Source: Cryomorpha sp963836915 (lineage in GTDB: Bacteria; Bacteroidota; Bacteroidia; Flavobacteriales_D; Cryomorphaceae). From it: a stretch of DNA of 64,000 bases. A program made the position numbers and the translations under genes. Positions within the stretch are counted from its first letter, which is position 1. Every line of letters begins with the position of its first letter. Location: the NCBI GenBank assembly GCA_963836915.1, contig CAWILH010000002.1, positions 186,001 through 250,000 on the forward strand, given 5' to 3'. Of the stretch, positions 42,441 through 54,400 are shown one piece after another. The notes under the pieces are model-generated. The model ran no database searches, was not told the DNA's origin, and saw only the letters and a program-made list of their open reading frames with translations.

Positions 42441-43538
42441 ATGAAAAAAAGGTACATGATTATCATCGGAATCGTATTGGTTTTGATCGCTTTCCGTTTA
42501 TACCTACCCACTTTGGTCAAGGATTATCTAAACAAGATGCTCAGCGAAATCGAAGGATATACTGGTAGTGTAGAAGATGTAGACCTTGCCCTGTACCGCG
42601 GTGCATATCGTATCTCAGATCTTTCAATCTTCAGTACCACTCAAGAAATTGGAAGGCCGTTTTTCGCTACCGATGGAATAGATATTTCGCTGAGCTGGAA
42701 AGATATTTTTAAAGGAAGTATAGTGGGAGACATCAAACTTGAGAAACCACAGCTTAATTTTGTGACCGTAGAAGGAGTTGATTCGGTCGAGACAGGGGGG
42801 GACGTAGATTGGACAGAACCTATTCGGGATTTGCTACCTATATCTATCAATAGTTTTGAGATAGCCCAAGGTAAGGTGAGTTATATCGACGATTTCAGCG
42901 ATCCTAAAGTCAATGTATACATTAATGAAATAGACTTCAGGTTAGAAAATTTGCGCAATACGGAAGATAAAGAAAATGCGCTTCCTTCGCCCTACAGGCT
43001 AAGTGCAGTAAGCTTGGGCAACGGCCGATTGAATGCATCGGGAAAGGCCAATTTATTGAGGGAAATTCCAAACTTCGATGTGGATTTAAAATTTGAAGAA
43101 GCCGATCTGACGGCTTTTAATAATTTTTTTGAAGCTTATGTATGGTTCGATTTTGAGCGGGGTGATTTTAATCTCTACACCGAGATGGCACTTATTGATT
43201 CAACTTTGAATGGCTATGTAAAGCCGATTTTGAATGATGTGAAAGTATTGGATTGGAAAAATGAAGAAAAAGGTTTTTTGAATAAATTATATCAAGGTGT
43301 CGTAGGCGGTGGTCTGGAAGCGTTAGAAAATCAGGGCAAAGACCAAACAGCGACCGAAGTAACCATTTCGGGAACTATCAATGCCACAAATGTTGGTATC
43401 GTAGCGGCATTAATCGAATTACTCAAAAATGCGTTCATTAATCCGCTGAGAAAAGAATTGGAAAGTCGAATTGCGGTGAAAGGAAAACAAATTGTATCGG
43501 AAGATGATAAGGACGGAAAAAAGAAAAAAGATAAATAA
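42441..43538 (+). CDS. DUF748-like protein with a single N-terminal membrane helix
   Basis: The 365-residue protein has an N-terminal membrane anchor (MIIIGIVLVLIAFRLYLPTLV) and a long periplasmic part resembling DUF748/AsmA-like proteins: VDLALYRGAYRISDLSIF, FATDGIDISLSWKDIFKGSIVGDIKLEKPQLNFV, then VSYIDDFSDPKVNVYINEIDFRLENL. This repeated beta-strand grooved fold is used by proteins thought to move lipids between membranes. The C-terminus is highly charged (EDDKDGKKKKDK). Its role here is not known. It is separated from feoB by about 214 bp in which nothing was seen. Confidence 0.85.
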   Translation: MKKRYMIIIGIVLVLIAFRLYLPTLVKDYLNKMLSEIEGYTGSVEDVDLALYRGAYRISDLSIFSTTQEIGRPFFATDGIDISLSWKDIFKGSIVGDIKLEKPQLNFVTVEGVDSVETGGDVDWTEPIRDLLPISINSFEIAQGKVSYIDDFSDPKVNVYINEIDFRLENLRNTEDKENALPSPYRLSAVSLGNGRLNASGKANLLREIPNFDVDLKFEEADLTAFNNFFEAYVWFDFERGDFNLYTEMALIDSTLNGYVKPILNDVKVLDWKNEEKGFLNKLYQGVVGGGLEALENQGKDQTATEVTISGTINATNVGIVAALIELLKNAFINPLRKELESRIAVKGKQIVSEDDKDGKKKKDK

Positions 43539-43591
43539 TTTCAAGGCTTAAGATTAGAAGTGCCTGATAATTTAAAAATAAACCTAAATAT

Positions 43592-44467
43592 ATGATGAAA
43601 TTAAAATCTAAAATGAATTTGACCTTAGTAAGCGCTGGAATGCTATTGGCATCCTGCGGTGGCACTTGGGTAGAAACCACGGAAGGGAAAGCAGCGATAG
43701 CCGATTCTACAGAAACGAAAAAAAGCGAAACGGCTACCGCTACAGGTGAAGAAGTGCAGTATCAGAGCGATACGACTACGATGAATGGTTATTTGGCTCA
43801 TCCGGCAAATGTTAAGGGGCAGAAGCCGGGCATATTGATCGTACATGAATGGTGGGGCCATAATGAATACACTAGAAAGCGCGCCGATATGCTAGCAGAT
43901 TTGGGATATGTGGCCTTGGCTGTAGACATGTATGGTAATGGAAAGGAAGCCAAGCACCCTGATGATGCCAAGAAATTTTCGGGGATGGTGATGCAGAATA
44001 TGCCTGCGGCCGAGAAGCGGTTCCAGGCTGCCTATGATCTTTTGGCGTCTGATCCAACCGTAGATCCTACCAAGATCTCCGCCATCGGTTATTGCTTTGG
44101 TGGCTCTGTGGTATTGGCTATGGCCAATTCTGGTATGCCATTAGATGGGGTAGCCGCTTTCCACAGCGGTGTGGAAGTTCCCGTAGCACCTAGCGATAAG
44201 CTGCAGGCCATGGTTTTGGTTCAGAATGGCGCCGATGATCCCTTTGTGTCGGCGGCGTCCGTTGAGAATTTTAAAACACGGATGGATGAAATAAACAAGC
44301 CTTATGAGTACATCGCCTATCCAGGAGCTGTGCATGCTTACACCAATCCTGCTGCCGATGAGATGGGAAAAAAGTTTGAAATGCCATTGGCTTACAATAG
44401 AGAAGCCGATGAGAAATCATGGGATAAGCTGAAAGTGTTTTTAAATAAGCTTTATCCTGATTCTTAG
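43592..44467 (+). CDS. Dienelactone hydrolase family lipoprotein
   Basis: The 291-residue protein has a lipoprotein signal ending LLASC. A dienelactone-hydrolase fold follows with nucleophile Cys168 in GYCFGG, Asp in NGADDPF (about 215-216) and His248 in GAVHAY. It also has the family's IVHEWWGHNEYTRKRADMLADLGYVALAVDMYG. The enzyme class hydrolyses lactones and related esters, but most such proteins have unknown substrates. The signal places it in the envelope, unlike cytosolic dienelactone hydrolases. It is followed by a strong terminator. Confidence 0.92.
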   Translation: MMKLKSKMNLTLVSAGMLLASCGGTWVETTEGKAAIADSTETKKSETATATGEEVQYQSDTTTMNGYLAHPANVKGQKPGILIVHEWWGHNEYTRKRADMLADLGYVALAVDMYGNGKEAKHPDDAKKFSGMVMQNMPAAEKRFQAAYDLLASDPTVDPTKISAIGYCFGGSVVLAMANSGMPLDGVAAFHSGVEVPVAPSDKLQAMVLVQNGADDPFVSAASVENFKTRMDEINKPYEYIAYPGAVHAYTNPAADEMGKKFEMPLAYNREADEKSWDKLKVFLNKLYPDS

Positions 44468-44487
44468 TCGAACGGACTATTGATTCG

Positions 44488-44518
44488 AGCCGGTGCCTTT
44501 CTGGGTACCGGCTTTTTT
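44488..44518 (+). terminator. Rho-independent terminator after the dienelactone hydrolase gene
   Basis: AGCCGGTGCC (44488-44497) pairs with GGTACCGGCT (44504-44513), a 10-bp stem with one G-T pair and a 6-nt loop, followed by six Ts. Confidence 0.92.
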
Positions 44519-44550
44519 GTTGACCTTTACTCCCTAAAATTACAGTCGAT

Positions 44551-45117
44551 ATGGGTTCTCTGGACAAGCATAACTCAACTAAAGGGTATAACCCATGGCA
44601 TGATGGGGAATTTGGAAAGAATGCACCGCAATTGGTAAATGGAATCATCGAAATCCCAAAGGGATCACGGGCAAAATATGAGTTGGATAAAGATTCGGGT
44701 CTTTTAAAACTGGACAGGGTGCTGTATTCATCCATGTATTACCCGGCCAATTATGGTTTTATCCCGCGATCGTATTGCGAAGATGGAGATCCGCTTGATA
44801 TTCTTGTGCTTTCTCAAATCGATTTGGTACCTATGTGCATGGTCGAAGCCAAAGTGGTTGGCGTAATGCAGATGCTTGATCAGGGTGAAGCCGACGACAA
44901 GATTATTGCTGTCGCTTCCGGCGATCCTAGCGTTAACCACATTACAGATATTTCAAAGCTGCCACCACATTTTATCTCGGAGCTTCGTGCTTTTTTTGAA
45001 GATTATAAAAAGCTTGAGAATAAGGAAGTGATTGTTGAAGAGTTTGGTGGCTATGAGATGGCATACCACATCGTAGAAGAAAGTTTTAAGCTTTACCAAG
45101 CTACGTTTTTAGGCTAA
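44551..45117 (+). CDS. ppa: Inorganic pyrophosphatase
   Basis: The 188-residue type I pyrophosphatase cleaves PPi to two phosphates and pulls biosynthetic reactions forward. It shows IEIPKGSRAKYELDK, YYPANYGFIPRSYCEDGDPLDILVL with the metal-binding DGDPLD (78-83), and the later DDKIIAVASGDP. The loop FFEDYKKLENKEVIVEEFGG is also typical. Length is standard. It lies 33 bp after the terminator of the previous gene, so its promoter must be in that gap. Confidence 0.96.
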   Translation: MGSLDKHNSTKGYNPWHDGEFGKNAPQLVNGIIEIPKGSRAKYELDKDSGLLKLDRVLYSSMYYPANYGFIPRSYCEDGDPLDILVLSQIDLVPMCMVEAKVVGVMQMLDQGEADDKIIAVASGDPSVNHITDISKLPPHFISELRAFFEDYKKLENKEVIVEEFGGYEMAYHIVEESFKLYQATFLG

Positions 45118-45467
45118 GCGCCAAATCTTTTCCAATTTAGTTTCGCTCCAGTCATTTATCGAGCGGTTCTGCATAGAAGAAGCAGTGTCAAATTGAAGTG
45201 ACTCATGGAAGGAACGGTTCAGGTTCTTGCTCAAACCACGCGATGCAGTTTCCTTGAAGGCTATTATTCTTCCGCTCTAACCAGCAAAGAGCCGAATTTC
45301 TTGATCTGGCCATCAGAAGAATTAAAAACGAGACTAGAAGATTGTGTTTTCCAATTCAGCTATGCGTCATCGACCAAATTCCGAATATTGCGCAATATTA
45401 TTTTAAAACAAAAGGCCAACCCGATCTTGATCGGGTTGGCCTATATTTTAGAAGGGTAGTGCCAGTA
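45118..45467. other. Intergenic region between ppa and the giant surface-protein gene
   Basis: About 350 bases separate the two genes. An open frame at 45205-45459 encodes no recognisable domain. The only strong signal is the hairpin at 45405-45442. Confidence 0.6.
45405..45442 (-). terminator. Terminator of the giant surface-protein gene
   Basis: On the minus strand a perfect 13-bp stem, AGGCCAACCCGAT / ATCGGGTTGGCCT, with a 4-nt loop is followed by TTTGTTTT. It starts 26 bases after the stop codon at 45468. Confidence 0.9.
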
Positions 45468-48400
45468 TTATTTGGCCACCACTACTTTCAGTGTTTGCAC
45501 ATCCGCACCATCATTCACATGTACGAAGTATACTCCGTTTGCCAGCGATTCAAGAGAGAGTGTAGTTTGGAAAGGAATGTTCTTGAACAAGTCCCCTTCA
45601 AATCTTACATCTACCAGTTTTCCATTCAGGTCGTAGAGATCGATTTTCACTCTGCCATCCTTCACAGGCACGAAGCTTACTACACTTTGTGCTTGAGCCG
45701 GATTAGGGCTAAGGCTTATTTCAATCGCAACAAGCTCATTCTGGACAGACCCAACCAATAAGTGCGATATGTCTTCCATATTGAAAATATCCTTGTCTTT
45801 GGCAGTATTAACTTTAGAAGCAAGCACTCCTGGATCAAACCCAGGATTACATCCCGAAGCGGCTATTCCAAAACCGCACATTGGTTCGGCACCATTTTGA
45901 AAGCACTGGGGCGCATCGTCGTATTCAATACCCGACTCGTCACAGTAGGCCAGATTACCAGAGATCACTCCACTATTGAATATTATAGTGTTCTCATCAA
46001 CCATGATCACCGATGTGGTATTCTGGCCTTTGAAACCACCATAGAGAAGTACTGACCTTGTGTGCATAAATGCTTCGTTCATAAAAGTGATCTGAGTACC
46101 TGGATAAATACAAGTCCATTCCCCTACTTCCATAAAGCTGTGGTTTTCTACTGCATTTTCTACATAGAGATTTCCAGTCACTTGCACTTGGCAGTAGTTC
46201 ATCAACTCACCTGTGCTCGTAATGTGTAAGGTTCCGGCGGTATTTACAGATCCATAGTTTTTAATTTGACCATGTGCGTAACTTACTGCTCCAGACCCCA
46301 TCACGTTCAGCTCGCCATTATTGGTAAAAAGCTTCCCTGTGCTAAGATTTAAATATTTGACATTCAAGGTTCCGCAATTGACAATGTTGGTGTTGGCAGT
46401 CAAGGTCTGGTTATAGCTGGCTACCACGCCCGGATAAATCAATATACCTTCGGCACCTGGATTTATCGTAAGGTTGCTGAATGTAATATTCGCATTGTCA
46501 ACGATCTCAAGCTTAGCCCCTGCGCTTAACGTAAGCGCCACGGTACCAGAGCCAGAAAGGCGTATCGTACTTCCATTGCTTGCAGTAATGGTATTACCGC
46601 TATTTGCTACAGCTACACAGAACATCACTGGCTGATTTGCATTCAGCGATTTTCCATTTAATGATACTTGCTTGCAATCTTCGGTGAGCGCGGCCATGTC
46701 ATTAAATCCTGGACATTGATCGTTAGAGTCGCATACACCGTCATTATCAGTATCACCACTTGCATCCGTTCCTGTGCACGAGTCGCAGATATCGCTTATT
46801 AAGTCGCCATCCTGATCGGCACCAGGCAGTACTTCGATCATCTTGGTACAACTTAAGCTCGATCCATCTTGATAGGTCATGGTAACTACTACAGGGTAGG
46901 AGCTTCCTTCGCTGCTGCAATCAAAGTCAAATTGCGCACCCGACATAGACATGCTGCTGTAGCCGCAGATATCGACCAATTGGGCTTCGATCACATCGCT
47001 GGTAAGTTCCGCATAACCAGTATTATCGAGCGTTAGGGCTACGTCTTCACAGAGTACCCATGGCGTTTGGTTGTACTGCACGGTTACATTTGAAGTGGCT
47101 ACCGAAGTATTTCCGTACATGTCCGTTACCGAAAGGCTTACCACATGCACTCCTACATCTTCGCAGCTAAATGATGTTTTATCGATACTGAAGGTCTCGA
47201 TTTGACAATTGTCACTACAACCGCCATCTATCTGGAATAGATGAAGTGTGGCTTCACCGTTGCTGTTTAAGGAGATCGTTGCGTCTTGGCACACTACTGA
47301 TGGGGCAGTGGTGTCAATAATGGTCACCATTGCTTCACAAGAAGATGCATTTCCATTTATATCGGTTACCGTTAAAGTCACCATATTATCACCTACATGA
47401 GAACAGTCAAACTCGGTTATATCAACAGTTTTTGACGCTAAGCCTTGCGGCGCATTTGAACCGGCATCCACATCATCAGGTGAGATGTTTACCAATCCAT
47501 TTTCGTCCAGTTCTACCGTTATGTTTTGGCTTAAAGCCAATGGTAATGCTTCGATACAATCTACGGTCAGCGTATATGCCCCGGAGTTTGTACTGAACCC
47601 ATTTACATATATATAGTAGGTGACTCCCTCCGCAGCATTGAAATTGACTATCGATTGTAAGTCACATCCATCGTCGTTTCCAACCACACATTCTAGGTCT
47701 CCAATTGATCCAGAGTAAACGTTGATCTTAGTGTCATAAGTAGAGTTGCATAATCCAGCAGTCACTTCTTCTCCATTTCCGAAGAAGCTATACCATACAC
47801 CTTTGTTACCTGGGGCAGTCAAGCAAGATCCAGGATTGTCTCCATTCGTCGCATTGGTGGTAGAACCACTAGCTACTCCGCCGCACTCGATCTCTATTGC
47901 ACCTGCAATAAGGTCGTTTGCCGGAGCCGGGATGATGCATTCACAATCCTGAAATAAACCGTCTGCACCAGATGTGGTAACACATGCATCTCCTTCAAAG
48001 AAACAGCTGCCGTCATCAGTAGTGGCATTTCCGTTAAAATTACAAGCATCCATGTCTACACATCCAAGGACAATGGGCTCACCCATCTCTAGGGTAGGCA
48101 ATAGACACCAAGTTTCGAAAACGCCACCATCTCCAACTGCGTCATCAGCGACTCTCAGAATCCAGTTCCCATCAAATCCTTGTCCATTGAAAATGCTCAG
48201 CAAGGCCGGTGATTCTGGAGCGTAAGTGCCAAACAGAACCGGAATACTACCAGTGATGCAAGTTATGGCGCCCGCAGAATCATCTAGCAGCACGTCAAAA
48301 TTTTCCCCTGCGCTACAGATGTCGGTGAATAATTGAACCGCCGTCCCACTAGGACTGATTAAGGTTACGTCAACATCTGCTAAGAATGAATGAGATCCTT

Positions 48401-51400
48401 TTAGGGCTACATTAAGGTCAGAAATAATCTGACCTGCCGTCCCTGTGACAGTGATTATGTTGTCCACAAAGCCTGCATTTGGACCGATTGGAGAATTCGG
48501 TGAATCACTGTAGATACCACAAGCGGATGAAGGAGAGCATACTTCTGGAGAATCGATGGTAGCCGAAGCTCCACAATCTCCATCATCGGTGCCAATTGCA
48601 TCAGCTGATATTGCTATGCCAGCATCGAATGGTCCAAAGGTAAATGAACCATTGGAAGCAATACTCTCGGAATCTCCATTGTTGATCGTTACTTCGTAAC
48701 TGTCATTTCCGTTGCCACCGCTCAAGCTTGCAAGCACATAGAAATCGCCATCGGAATTAAGGCAGTCTACCAATCCGTTTCCGTCTATGTCAATAGCTTG
48801 AATTGTCAGAATAGGAGATTCACATTCAGGGGGAGCCACACAGGTGAGCAGCACCGAGTGGGTAGTTCCGCTGATAAAATACGGTCTTATCCTGAAATAG
48901 TAAGTGCCTGCCTCGGTTACCGTAAAGTTTTCAGGGCTGTCTTGGCAGCTTCCGATCTCGGTCAGTCCATCACAAGATCCAGAATAAAGGTTCACTACCA
49001 CATCAGCAGATGAAGACTCACTTATCGTATAGGTGCTTGATCCATCGGCTTCGAAGGTATACCATACATCGGCTGTTCCCAATCCTGAGCAGGCATCGTC
49101 AATAGACTGAGTCGCGCTAACGAAGGTCTGACCTTCCAGCGGAGTGCCACATGCAAGTGCGATAGCACCCACACATTCATCATTGGCAGGTGCGGCCGGC
49201 GGACAGGTAAAAGTGACAGTCGTCGCGGTGACACATTCAGAGAAAGCTTCGTTGGTAGCGAAAATGGCTGCGTCAGTTCCCGAAGGGAAAGTAAAGGTAG
49301 CAGTACCATCAAGTGCAATTGAAGCCGTTTGGTCATCGATATTATTGGTTATCACGTAGGTTCCTTCACTTCCATCTTGCGAAAGCGATATTGAAACATC
49401 AAAGGTTCCAGTACCATTTGCACAGGTTTCAGTGGTTGTAGTGTTCAATGTAGAAGGCGCAACGCATAATGGAGGATCTTCGCAAGAAATAGATAGGTCG
49501 AAGTTTCCGGCTGCAGTCGAGAATCCACTTACGATAATGTAATAGGTCGTGCCTTCTTCTGAAGTAAACTCGACAGTTGATTTCCGATTGAATCCTCCAA
49601 TTTGGCAGTCAGGACCAGAGCTGTCGTCCGCTCCACCTACACATGTAAAGCCTCCACAAGCTCCGCTATAAACATTCAATTTGGTATCAAAATCGGTACT
49701 TGGACTACAAGTCGATACTGTTACGATGCTTCCGTCTCCTTCAAAAGAGTACCAAACTCCAAATGAACCTATAGCAGGCCCGCAATTTGGAGCTGCTGGA
49801 TTTCCATTATTTGTTGCGTTCACATTTGTGCCAGAAACGGTCTGACCGCATAACACTGGGATAGCATCTGCGCAAAGATCATTTGCAGGTGTTGGAATAG
49901 TTCCTTCACAATCGCAATCAGCAGTGTAGACATCATTTTCTGTTGCAGCATCGCCATCATCACAAGTGCTTCCAGTTCCCAATATATCGGGATCATTGTC
50001 ATCACAATCATCTGCAGTGCATACCCCATCATTGTCAGCATCGTTATTTACAATGACACCATCAATACAGGTCTGACAGATTCCATCAACAGAAATACAT
50101 GAACCATCATCGTCGGTAGCTGCTGCGTTGAAGTTACAAGCTGCCATATCGGTACAACCCGCGGTTTCATCGGCATCACAGATTCCATCGTTGTCAGCAT
50201 CGTTATCTACGATCACACCATCGGCACAAGTCTGACAGATCCCATCAACTGAAATACATGAACCATCATCATCGGTGGCCGCTGGGTTGAAGTTACAAGC
50301 TGTGTCATCTTGGCAACCTGCGATCTCGTCTGCATCGCAAACTCCATCACCATCTTCGTCAAGGATCAGCACTCCATTTCCTACGCACGCTTCACACGGT
50401 TCGGTAGCGAATGCACACGAACCATCATCGTCGGTGGCTGCTGCGTTGAAGTTACAAGCTGCCATATCAGTACAACCCGCAGTTTCATCGGCATCACAGA
50501 TTCCATCGTCGTCAGCATCGTTATCTACGATCACACCATCGACACAGGTCTGACAGATCCCATCAACTGAAATACATGAACCATCATCATCAGTGGCCGC
50601 GGGGTTGAAGTTACAAGCCGCATCATCTTGGCAACCTTCGATCTCGTCTGCATCGCAAACTCCATCACCATCTTCGTCAAGGATCAGCACTCCATTTCCT
50701 ACGCACGCTTCACACGGTTCGGTTGCGAATGCACATGAACCATCGTCGTCGGTAGCTGCTGCGTTGAAGTTACAAGCTGCCATATCAGTACAACCCGCAG
50801 TTTCATCGGCATCACAGATTCCATCGTCGTCAGCATCGTTATCTACGATCACACCATCGACACAGGTCTGACAGATCCCATCAACTGAAATACATGAACC
50901 ATCATCATCAGTGGCCGCGGGGTTGAAGTTACAAGCTGTGGCATCTTGGCAACCTTCGATCTCGTCTGCATCGCAAACTCCATCACCATCTTCGTCAAGG
51001 ATCAGCACTCCATTTCCTACGCACGCTTCACACGGTTCGGTTGCGAATGCACATGAACCATCATCGTCGGTGGCTGCTGCGTTGAAGTTACAAGCTGCCA
51101 TATCAGTGCAACCCGCAGTTTCATCGGCATCACAGATTCCATCGTCGTCAGCATCGTTATCTACGATCACACCATCGACACAGGTCTGACAGATACCGTC
51201 AACAGAAATACATGAACCATCATCATCAGTGGCCGCGGGGTTGAAGTTACAAGCTGTGGCATCTTGGCAACCTTCGATCTCGTCTGCATCGCAAACTCCA
51301 TCACCATCTTCGTCAAGGATCAGCACCCCATTTCCCACGCACGCTTCACACGGTTCGGTAGCGAATGCACACGAACCATCATCGTCGGTGGCTGCTGCGT

Positions 51401-54400
51401 TGAAGTTACAAGCTGCCATATCAGTGCAACCCGCAGTTTCATCGGCATCACAGATTCCATCGTCGTCAGCATCGTTATCTACGATCACACCATCGACACA
51501 GGTCTGACAGATACCGTCAACAGAAATACATGAACCATCATCATCAGTGGCCGCGGGGTTGAAGTTACAAGCTGTGGCATCTTGGCAACCTTCGATCTCG
51601 TCTGCATCGCAAACTCCATCACCATCTTCGTCAAGGATCAGCACCCCATTTCCCACGCACGCTTCACACGGTTCGGTAGCGAATGCACACGAACCATCAT
51701 CGTCGGTGGCTGCTGCGTTGAAGTTACAAGCTGCCATATCAGTGCAACCCGCAGTTTCATCGGCATCACAGATTCCATCGTCGTCAGCATCGTTATCTAC
51801 GATCACACCATCGACACAGGTCTGACAGATCCCATCAACTGAAATACATGAACCATCATCATCAGTGGCCGCGGGGTTGAAGTTACAAGCTGTGGCATCT
51901 TGGCAGCCTTCGATCTCGTCTGCATCGCAAACTCCATCACCATCTTCGTCAAGGTCTACAACTGCATCACCATCGCAGACTTCACACGGTTCGGTTGCTA
52001 GTGCACATGAACCATCGTCGTCGGTAGCTGCTGCATTGAAGTTACAAGCTGTCTCATCCTGACAACCAGCAATCTCATCGCCATCGCAAACTCCATCGCC
52101 ATCGGCATCGAGAAGGGCAACTTCATCACCATCGCAGACTTCACAGACTTCGGTCGCAAACACACAACTCTCATCATTGTCAGTTGCGGTCTCGTTGAAA
52201 TTACATGCATCAACATTGGTACAGCCCATTACAATCTCAGAGATACAAGTACAATCTATAAGCTGTCCGGTAAGGCCGTCGCCAGTCATACAGGCATCGC
52301 CGTTATTTGCTTCGAGCACGGGACAATCAAATTCAGGAGCGCAATCTTCAACAGTTACGGTAATTTCAGTAACTGTCGAGCATCCATTTCCACCGGTTAC
52401 AGTAACACTATAACTACTTGTTACAGCAGGGTTGGCAGAAATTGTTTGGGTTGTTTCTCCTGTAGACCATAGATAGGTCGATGCAGGATCAGAAGAATTC
52501 GCAACTAGAAGTGCGGATTCACCTTCACAGATTGTTAAACAATCACCAGGTTCAAACTGAAGTACAGGTTGATCAAGGTCTATTGTAACATCGAAGTGTG
52601 GTGTCAAGGTAACTTCAGAACCATTGTTCGGTTGACTTAGAATAGTAGGAAGCAACCATGTGGATGCTCCGGGGCCAAACTCATTGTTTTGGTTTGCGCC
52701 GGTTCCGATTTGGAATGCTCCTCCAGTCTCCGTGAGAGAGATTAGCAGTCCATCAAGATCCGAAAGACCAGTAATTGACCCTGTAACCCCGGTGTAATAG
52801 TACCAGTCGCTAGTGTCAGAATTTTCATCAACACAATTTGCAGAAGTACCAAATACCGGACTTCCTGCTGGAGTTGTAAAAGTTCGTCCCGATAGGTTCA
52901 GTAACACGTCCAATATGAGATTCTCGTCACACTTGCTTACTACGGTCATGGTCAATTGACCGGTACCGTCAAAGTTTTCAATAAAAGAAGTATTGTCAAG
53001 TATAGCCCATCTTGGTCGATCGGCACCGCAAGAAGCAGGGATGATATCGTTGAAAGAAGTACTGGTCCAGAGTGAATTAAATGCTATACCTACTTCTCCA
53101 CAAGTCCTGGTGTAGTCACTGAAACCATAGGAAGAAACGAGTGGTTGGAAATCTTCACATGTTATCGCTACATCTGGTGCTTCAGAGCTTGTCACATCTA
53201 CATTACATGCAGCAGTGCATCCATTTGCGTCTGTTACTATTATAAAGTAGGTACCTGCTTCTAAATTTGAAATCGTTGAATTCCCTTCGATCGAATTATC
53301 GTCGGCGTCCGTCCAGCTATAACTGTAAGGCTCTGTTCCACCCGTAACATCGGCTGTTGCAGAACCAGCTCCATTGCAAGCATCTGTCGCAAAACAGCTT
53401 ATCATCGGCGCACCGTTCACGGTCACATCGATGGTGGCGGTGGCCGTGCATCCGTTAGAAGCAACGGTAACCGAGTACGTACCTGCCGTGGCTGGCGAAA
53501 GTGTAATAGTTGGAGTAGTAGCCCCGTTCGACCATAGGTAAGAATACGCACCGTCGCCAGCGAGGGCGATTGCAGAGAGCGTCACATCTTCTCCTTCACA
53601 TACTGTGGTGCAGGTAGGGATGTCGAGCAATCCTGGGCCTCCCGGGAGGCTAAAGTTAAAGTCGCCATGGCCCGAAGAAGCGTTGAGCATTGGGCCTGTT
53701 GAAGGCTGGCTGATGATATCATACTCCAACCAACCGCTTGCCCCGTACTCGAGCTCCTGGTTCAGGTTTGCACCCGTACCTATCTGGAAGGCTTCGCCAA
53801 AACGGGATATGTTCACGACCGCACCATCGAGGTCGCCGATGCCGATAAGGGTACCGGTGGTCGACGTGTAGTAGTACCAGTCGGTATTATCAATATCACC
53901 GACACAAACGGAGTTTTCCTTGGGCGAACCCGCAGGCGCTGTAAGGGTTCTTCCATCAAAGACCACACTGAGTTCAAAAGAGAGATCGGCATCCGACTTG
54001 TTGGTTACCGTACCGGTAAAGACAGCAGAACCGCCATCGTTCTCCACGAAGGAGCCATCGGCAATGGTCCAGAGCTTCTGGCTAGTATATGCGTTCACAA
54101 GGGTGTTCGACCAGAAAGCGTATGTACCGCTGGAACAGTTGATGGTATTGTCGGCAATGCCGCCACCGTCAAAGAACAGGGCAGGATCATCCACACAAGC
54201 GATATCTACAATAGGGGAAACAAGCGTCCCCACGGTCACCGAGCAAGAAGCAGAACATCCCGCTCCGTCGGTCACGGTCACGGTATACGTGCCGGCCGCA
54301 AGGCCGGAGATGGACGCCGTGGTGGCACCATTGCTCCATGCATAGGAATAATCACCTGTACCGCCTTCGGCAACGGCCGATGCCGTGCCATTGCTTTCAC

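Noticed and set aside
45205..45459. 84-codon plus-strand frame after ppa
   Set aside because: No signal peptide, domain or clear ribosome site; it also runs into the terminator hairpin of the giant gene.
50060..52070. CRISPR-like regular repeats in this region
   Set aside because: The period is 318 bp, the repeats are whole-codon units of one protein, and there are no short repeats with unique spacers.
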